Source: Desmodus rotundus
Lineage: Eukaryota > Chordata > Mammalia > Chiroptera > Phyllostomidae
Direction: 5' to 3'
NCBI RefSeq assembly: GCF_022682495.2
Contig: NW_026527478.1
Location: 454,814 to 518,813 of the forward strand
DNA length: 64,000 nucleotides
The position numbers and the translations under genes are program-made. Below the pieces are notes generated by a model that saw only the letters and a program-made list of their open reading frames with translations, had not been told where the DNA came from and searched no databases. Below are positions 60,361-64,000 of the stretch, one piece after another; position 1 is the first letter of the stretch; each line of letters starts with the position of its first letter.

Positions 60361-63300
60361 ACGGTTTTCCAAGGATACGGTTGCCTTGGTTACTGCATTC
60401 TAGAATGCGGTGTGTCGGGATCTAGAATCTTGTGGTGCGGGTTCTGAGCACAATGGCCTCCTGAGATAAGCGGTTTCCTAGGATACGTTTTCCAAGGATA
60501 CGGTTGCCTTGGATACTGCATTCTAGAATGCGGTGTGTCGGGATCTAGAATCTTGTGGTGCGGGTTCTGAGCACAATGGCCTCCTGAGATAAGCGGTTTC
60601 CTAGGATAAGGTTTCCAAGGATACGGTTGCCTTGGATACTGCATTCTAGAATGCGGTGTGTCGGGATCTAGAATCTTGTGGTGCGGGTTCTGAGCACAAT
60701 GGCCTCCTGAGATAAGCGGTTTCCTAGGATAAGGTTTCCAAGGATACGGTTGCCTTGGTTACTGCATTCTAGAATGCGGTGTGTCGGGATCTAGAATCTT
60801 GTGGTTCGCGTTCTGAGCACAATGGCCTCCTGAGATAAGCGGTTTCCTAGTATACGGTTTCCAAGGATACGGTTGCCTTGGTTTACTGCATTCTAGAATG
60901 CGGTGTGTCGGGATCTAGAATCTTGTGGTGCGGGTTCTGAGCACAATGGCCTCCTGAGATAAGCGGTTTCCTAGGATAAGGTTTCCAAGGATACGGTTGC
61001 CTTGGATACTGCTTCTAGAATGCGGTGTGTCGGGATCTAGAATCTTGTGGTGCGGTTCTGAGCACAATGGCCTCCTGAGATAAGCGGTTTCCTAGGATAA
61101 GGTTTCCAAGGATACGGTTGCCTTGGATACTGCATTCTAGAATGCGGTGTGTCGGGATCTAGAATCTTGTGGTGCGGGTTCTGAGCACAATGGCCTCCTG
61201 AGATAAGCGGTTTCCTAGGATACGGTTTCCAAGATACGGTTGCCTTGGTTACTGCATTCTAGAATGCGGTGTGTCGGGATCCTAGAATCTTGTGGTGCGG
61301 GTTCTGAGCACAACGGCCTCCTGAGATAAGCGGTTTCCTAGATAGGGTTTCCAAGGATACGGTTGCCTTGGTTACTGCATTCTAGAATGCGGTGTGTCGG
61401 GATCTAGAATCTTGTGGTGCGGGTTCTGAGCACAATGGCCTCCTGAGATAAGCGGTTTCCTAGATAGGGTTTCCCAAGGATACGGTTGCCTTGGTTACTG
61501 CATTCTAGAATGCGGTGTGTCGGGATCTAGAATCTTGTGGTGCTGGTTCTGAGCACAATGGCCTCCTGAGATAAGCGGTTTCCTAGGATACGGTTTCCAA
61601 GGATACGGTTGCCTTGGTTACTGCATTCTAGAATGCGGTGAGTCAGGATCTAGAACCTTGTGGTGTGGGTTCTGAGCACAATGGCCTCCAGAGTAAGCCG
61701 TTTCCTAGGATACGGTTTCCAAGGATACGGTTGCCTTGGTTACTGCATTCTAGAATGCGGTGTGTCAGGATGTAGAATCTTGTGGTGCTGGTTCTGAGCA
61801 CAATGGCCTCCTGAGATAAGCGGTTTCCTAGGATAACGGTTTCCAAGGATAACGGTTGCCTTGGTTACTGCATTCTAGAATGCGGTGTGTCCTGGATCTA
61901 GAATCTTGTGGTGCGGGTTCTGAGCACAATGGCCTCCTGAGATAAGCGGTTTCCTAGGATACGGTTTCCAAGGATACGGTTGCCTTGTTTACTACATTCT
62001 AGAATGCGGTGTGTCGGGATCTAGAATCTTGTGGTGCGGGTTCTGAGCACAATGGCCTCCTGAGATAAGCGGTTTCCTAGGATACGGTTTCCAAGCATAC
62101 GGTTGCCTTGGTTACTGCATTCTAGAATGCGGTGTGTCGGGATCTAGAATCTTGTGGTGCGGGTTCTGAGCACAATGGCCCCCTGAGATAAGCGGTTTCC
62201 TAGGATACGGTTCCAAGGATACGGTTGCCTTGGTTACTGCATTCTAGAATGCGGTGTGTGTCAGGATCTAGAATCTTGTGGTGCGGGTTCTGTGCACAAT
62301 GGCCTCCTGAGATAAGCGGTTTCCTAGGATACGGTTTCCCAAGGATACGGTTGCCTTGGTTACTGCATTCTAGAATGCGGTGTGTCGGGATCTAGAATCT
62401 TGTGGTGCGGGTTCTGAGCACAATGGCCTCCTGAGATAAGCGGTTTCCTAGGATACGGTTTCCAAGGATACGGTTGCCTTGGTTACTGCATTCTAGAATG
62501 CGGTGTGTCGGGATCTAGAATCTTGTGGTGCGGGTTCTGAGCACAATGGCCTCCTGAGATAAGCGGTTTCCTAGGATACGGTTTCCAAGGATACGGTTGC
62601 CTTGGTTACTGCATTCTAGAATGCGGTGTGTCGGGATCTAGAATCTTGTGGTGCGGGTTCTGAGCACAATGGCCTCCTGAGATAAGCGGTTTCCTAGATA
62701 CGGTTTCCAAGGATACGGTTGCCCTTGGTTACTGCATTTCTAGAATGCAGTGTGTCGGGATCTAGAATCTTGTGGTGCTGGTTCTGAGCACAATGGCCTC
62801 CTGAGATAAGCGGTTTTCCTAGGATACGGTTTCCAAGGATACGGTTGCCTTGGTTACTGCATTCTAGAATGCGGTGTGTCGGGATCTAGAATCTTGTGGT
62901 GCTGGTTCTGAGCACAATGGCCCTCCTGAGATAAGCGGTTTCCTAGGATACGGTTTCCAAGAGATACGGTTGCCTTGGTTACTGCATTCTAGAATGCGGT
63001 GTGTCGGGCTCTAGAATCTTGTGGTGCGGGTTCTGAGCACAATGGCCTCCTGAGATAAGCGGTTTCCTAGGATACCGGTTTCCAAGGATACGGTTGCCTT
63101 GGTTACTGCATTCTAGAATGCGGTGTGTCGGGATCTAGAATCTTGTGGTGCTGGTTCTGAGCACAATGGCCTCCTGAGATAAGCGGTTTCCTAGGATACG
63201 GTTTTCCAAGGATACGGTTGCCTTGGTTACTGCATTCTAGAATGCGGTGTGTCGGGATCTAGAATCTTGTGGTGCGGGTTCTGAGCACAATGGCCTCCTG

Positions 63301-64000
63301 AGATAAGCGGTTTCCTAGGATACGTTTTCCAAGGATACGGTTGCCTTGGATACTGCATTCTAGAATGCGGTGTGTCGGGATCTAGAATCTTGTGGTGCGG
63401 GTTCTGAGCACAATGGCCTCCTGAGATAAGCGGTTTCCTAGGATAAGGTTTCCAAGGATACGGTTGCCTTGGATACTGCATTCTAGAATGCGGTGTGTCG
63501 GGATCTAGAATCTTGTGGTTCGCGTTCTGAGCACAATGGCCTCCTGAGATAAGCGGTTTCCTAGGATAAGGTTTCCAAGGATACGGGTTGCCTTGGTTAC
63601 TGCATTCTAGAATGCGGTGTGTCGGGATCTAGAATCTTGTGGTGCGGGTTCTGAGCACAATGGCCTCCTGAGATAAGCGGTTTCCTAGGATAAGGTTTCC
63701 AAGGATACGGTTGCCTTGGATACTGCATTCTAGAATGCGGTGTGTCGGGATCTAGAATCTTGTGGTGCGGGTTCTGAGCACAATGGCCTCCTGAGATAAG
63801 CGGTTTCCTAGGATAAGGTTTCCAAGGATACGGTTGCCTTGGATACTGCATTCTAGAATGCGGTGTGTCGGGATCTAGAATCTTGTGGTGCGGGTTCTGA
63901 GCACAATGGCCTCCTGAGATAAGCGGTTTCCTAGGATAAGGTTTCCAAGGATACGGTTGCCTTGGATACTGCATTCTAGAAGCGGTGTGTCGGGATCTAG
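60361..64000 (+). repeat. Satellite with dense one-base indels, right window edge
   Basis: Monomer order continues as in other blocks (ttcgcg, ggataagg, ctagataggg twice in succession at 61,338 and 61,461, ttgtttactaca, ggccccctg, ctgtgcac, gcagtg, gggctctag), but about 23 indels absent from homologous copies occur, near 60,365, 60,882, 61,012, 61,054, 61,232, 61,281, 61,473, 61,835, 61,851, 61,891, 62,211, 62,257, 62,339, 62,697, 62,722, 62,738, 62,814, 62,922, 62,963, 63,075, 63,204, 63,587 and 63,981. Most add or drop one base in or beside a homopolymer. The last 0.7 kb is dominated by ggataagg/ggatac monomers. Consensus error is the likeliest reading. Confidence 0.85.

Larger units (their letters stand above)
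1..64000 (+). repeat. Satellite DNA array, 123-bp monomer, about 520 head-to-tail copies
   Basis: The same motif set (tgtggtgcgggttctgagca, ggcctcctgagataagcgg, two ggatacggtt boxes, gcattctagaatgc, gggatctagaatct) recurs every 123 bases from first to last base, always on the + strand; no inverted block and no non-repeat DNA was seen. Variation is mostly substitutions plus a few inherited 1-2 bp deletions. A consensus copy has 62 G/C of 123 (about 50%), six CpGs, two XbaI-type TCTAGA sites, one AvrII-type CCTAGG and usually one GATC. Such arrays are characteristic of eukaryotic heterochromatin; centromeric, pericentromeric or subtelomeric location cannot be decided from this window. I do not recognise the family. 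Both ends are cut by the window, so the array extends further on each side. Confidence 0.99.

Noticed and set aside
61270..61290. GGATCC at 61.28 kb as a fifth member of the rare BamHI-type monomer
   Set aside because: It arises from an extra C in gggatcctagaatc without the gacgtg and tgaatc changes, and falls among the suspected one-base errors.
61338..61465. Two consecutive ctagataggg monomers as a new HOR type
   Set aside because: It lies in the indel-rich tail, where consensus is suspect, and the first copy is a blend of caacggcc and ctagataggg types. It was not treated as a reliable unit.
698..63974. Minus-strand ORFs of 84-125 aa with a 41-residue proline-rich repeat (MQYPRQPYPWKP...), about 30 copies
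   Set aside because: They are runs of two or three satellite monomers in which ggatac replaces ggttac and so removes a TAA; start ATG and stop TAA both lie in the same ATGCAGTAA of the monomer. The consensus is closed in all six frames, and copies recur only because HOR units recur. No promoter, splice or codon-level evidence supports a gene.
1..64000. CRISPR array (regular short repeats)
   Set aside because: There are no unique spacers: the full 123-bp period is repeated with point variants only, and no cas genes are present.
1..64000. CENP-B box (nTTCGnnnnAnnCGGGn) in the monomer
   Set aside because: The best alignment I found, ending at gtgcggg, matches about six of nine fixed positions. 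The ttcgcg variant monomers do not improve it because the A and CGGG positions fail. Not supported.
1..64000. Telomeric or telomere-like repeat
   Set aside because: No TTAGGG, TTTAGGG or similar short G-rich tandem repeat; the ggatacggtt boxes occur only twice per 123 bp with other sequence between.
1..64000. Transposon, retroelement or rDNA/tRNA cluster
   Set aside because: No terminal repeats, target-site duplications, coding domains, or recognisable RNA gene motifs; the window never leaves the 123-bp periodicity.

Overview
The window contains one kind of sequence only: a head-to-tail satellite array built on a 123-bp monomer, about 520 copies, all in the same orientation, running from base 1 to base 64000 with no unique DNA, transposon, RNA gene or gene visible. 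The monomer is about 50% G+C and clearly strand-biased (by hand count of a consensus copy: G 38, T 37, A 24, C 24 on the + strand). An array of this size, with nested higher-order repeats (HORs), is typical of eukaryotic constitutive heterochromatin such as a centromere, pericentromere, subtelomere or heterochromatic knob. I do not recognise the monomer family and cannot name the organism.

Structure is nested. (1) Inside the monomer, three 15-bp sub-repeats lie side by side (two of them 14/15 identical), followed by a pair of 22-bp sub-repeats that each begin with TCTAGA. (2) Monomers carry diagnostic variants (for example ctagataggg, ccagagtaag, ttcgcgttctg, ttgtttactaca, ggccccctg, ctgtgcac, ctccggag, ggttttagg, ctagattac, gcagtg, gggctctag). 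The order of these variants recurs as multi-monomer units. (3) Those units are duplicated: 1105 bp (9 monomers) at 0.65-2.9 kb; 1351 bp (11) at 3.7-6.4 kb; 1353/1476 bp (11/12) at 7.2-10.5 kb; a 2.8-3.8 kb block re-used at 4.5-8.4, 11.1-13.9 and 13.9-17.7 kb; 2951 bp (24) at 18.1-23.9 kb; and a 9701-bp, 79-monomer unit at 29.4-39.1 and 39.1-48.8 kb, each copy holding an internal tandem duplication of 3193 bp (26). A third, related copy at 52.6-60.4 kb holds only one 3193-bp element. Unit lengths equal n x 123 minus exactly the small deletions carried by their marker monomers, so the alignments check themselves.

The 24-29.4 kb stretch has the most private variants and little clean HOR order. 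From about 60,361 to the end, some 23 small indels appear in 3.6 kb, most of them one-base and in or beside homopolymers, whereas the preceding 60 kb has almost none that are not inherited by duplication. This looks like poorer consensus quality near a contig edge or gap, although real decay is possible.

No gene is annotated. The consensus monomer has a stop codon in all six frames. The 84-125 aa minus-strand ORFs exist only where two or three consecutive monomers carry ggatac instead of ggttac, which removes one TAA. I found no evidence for a novel protein-coding or RNA system; the interest lies in the recent amplification history and in possible chromatin or transcription roles of the array.
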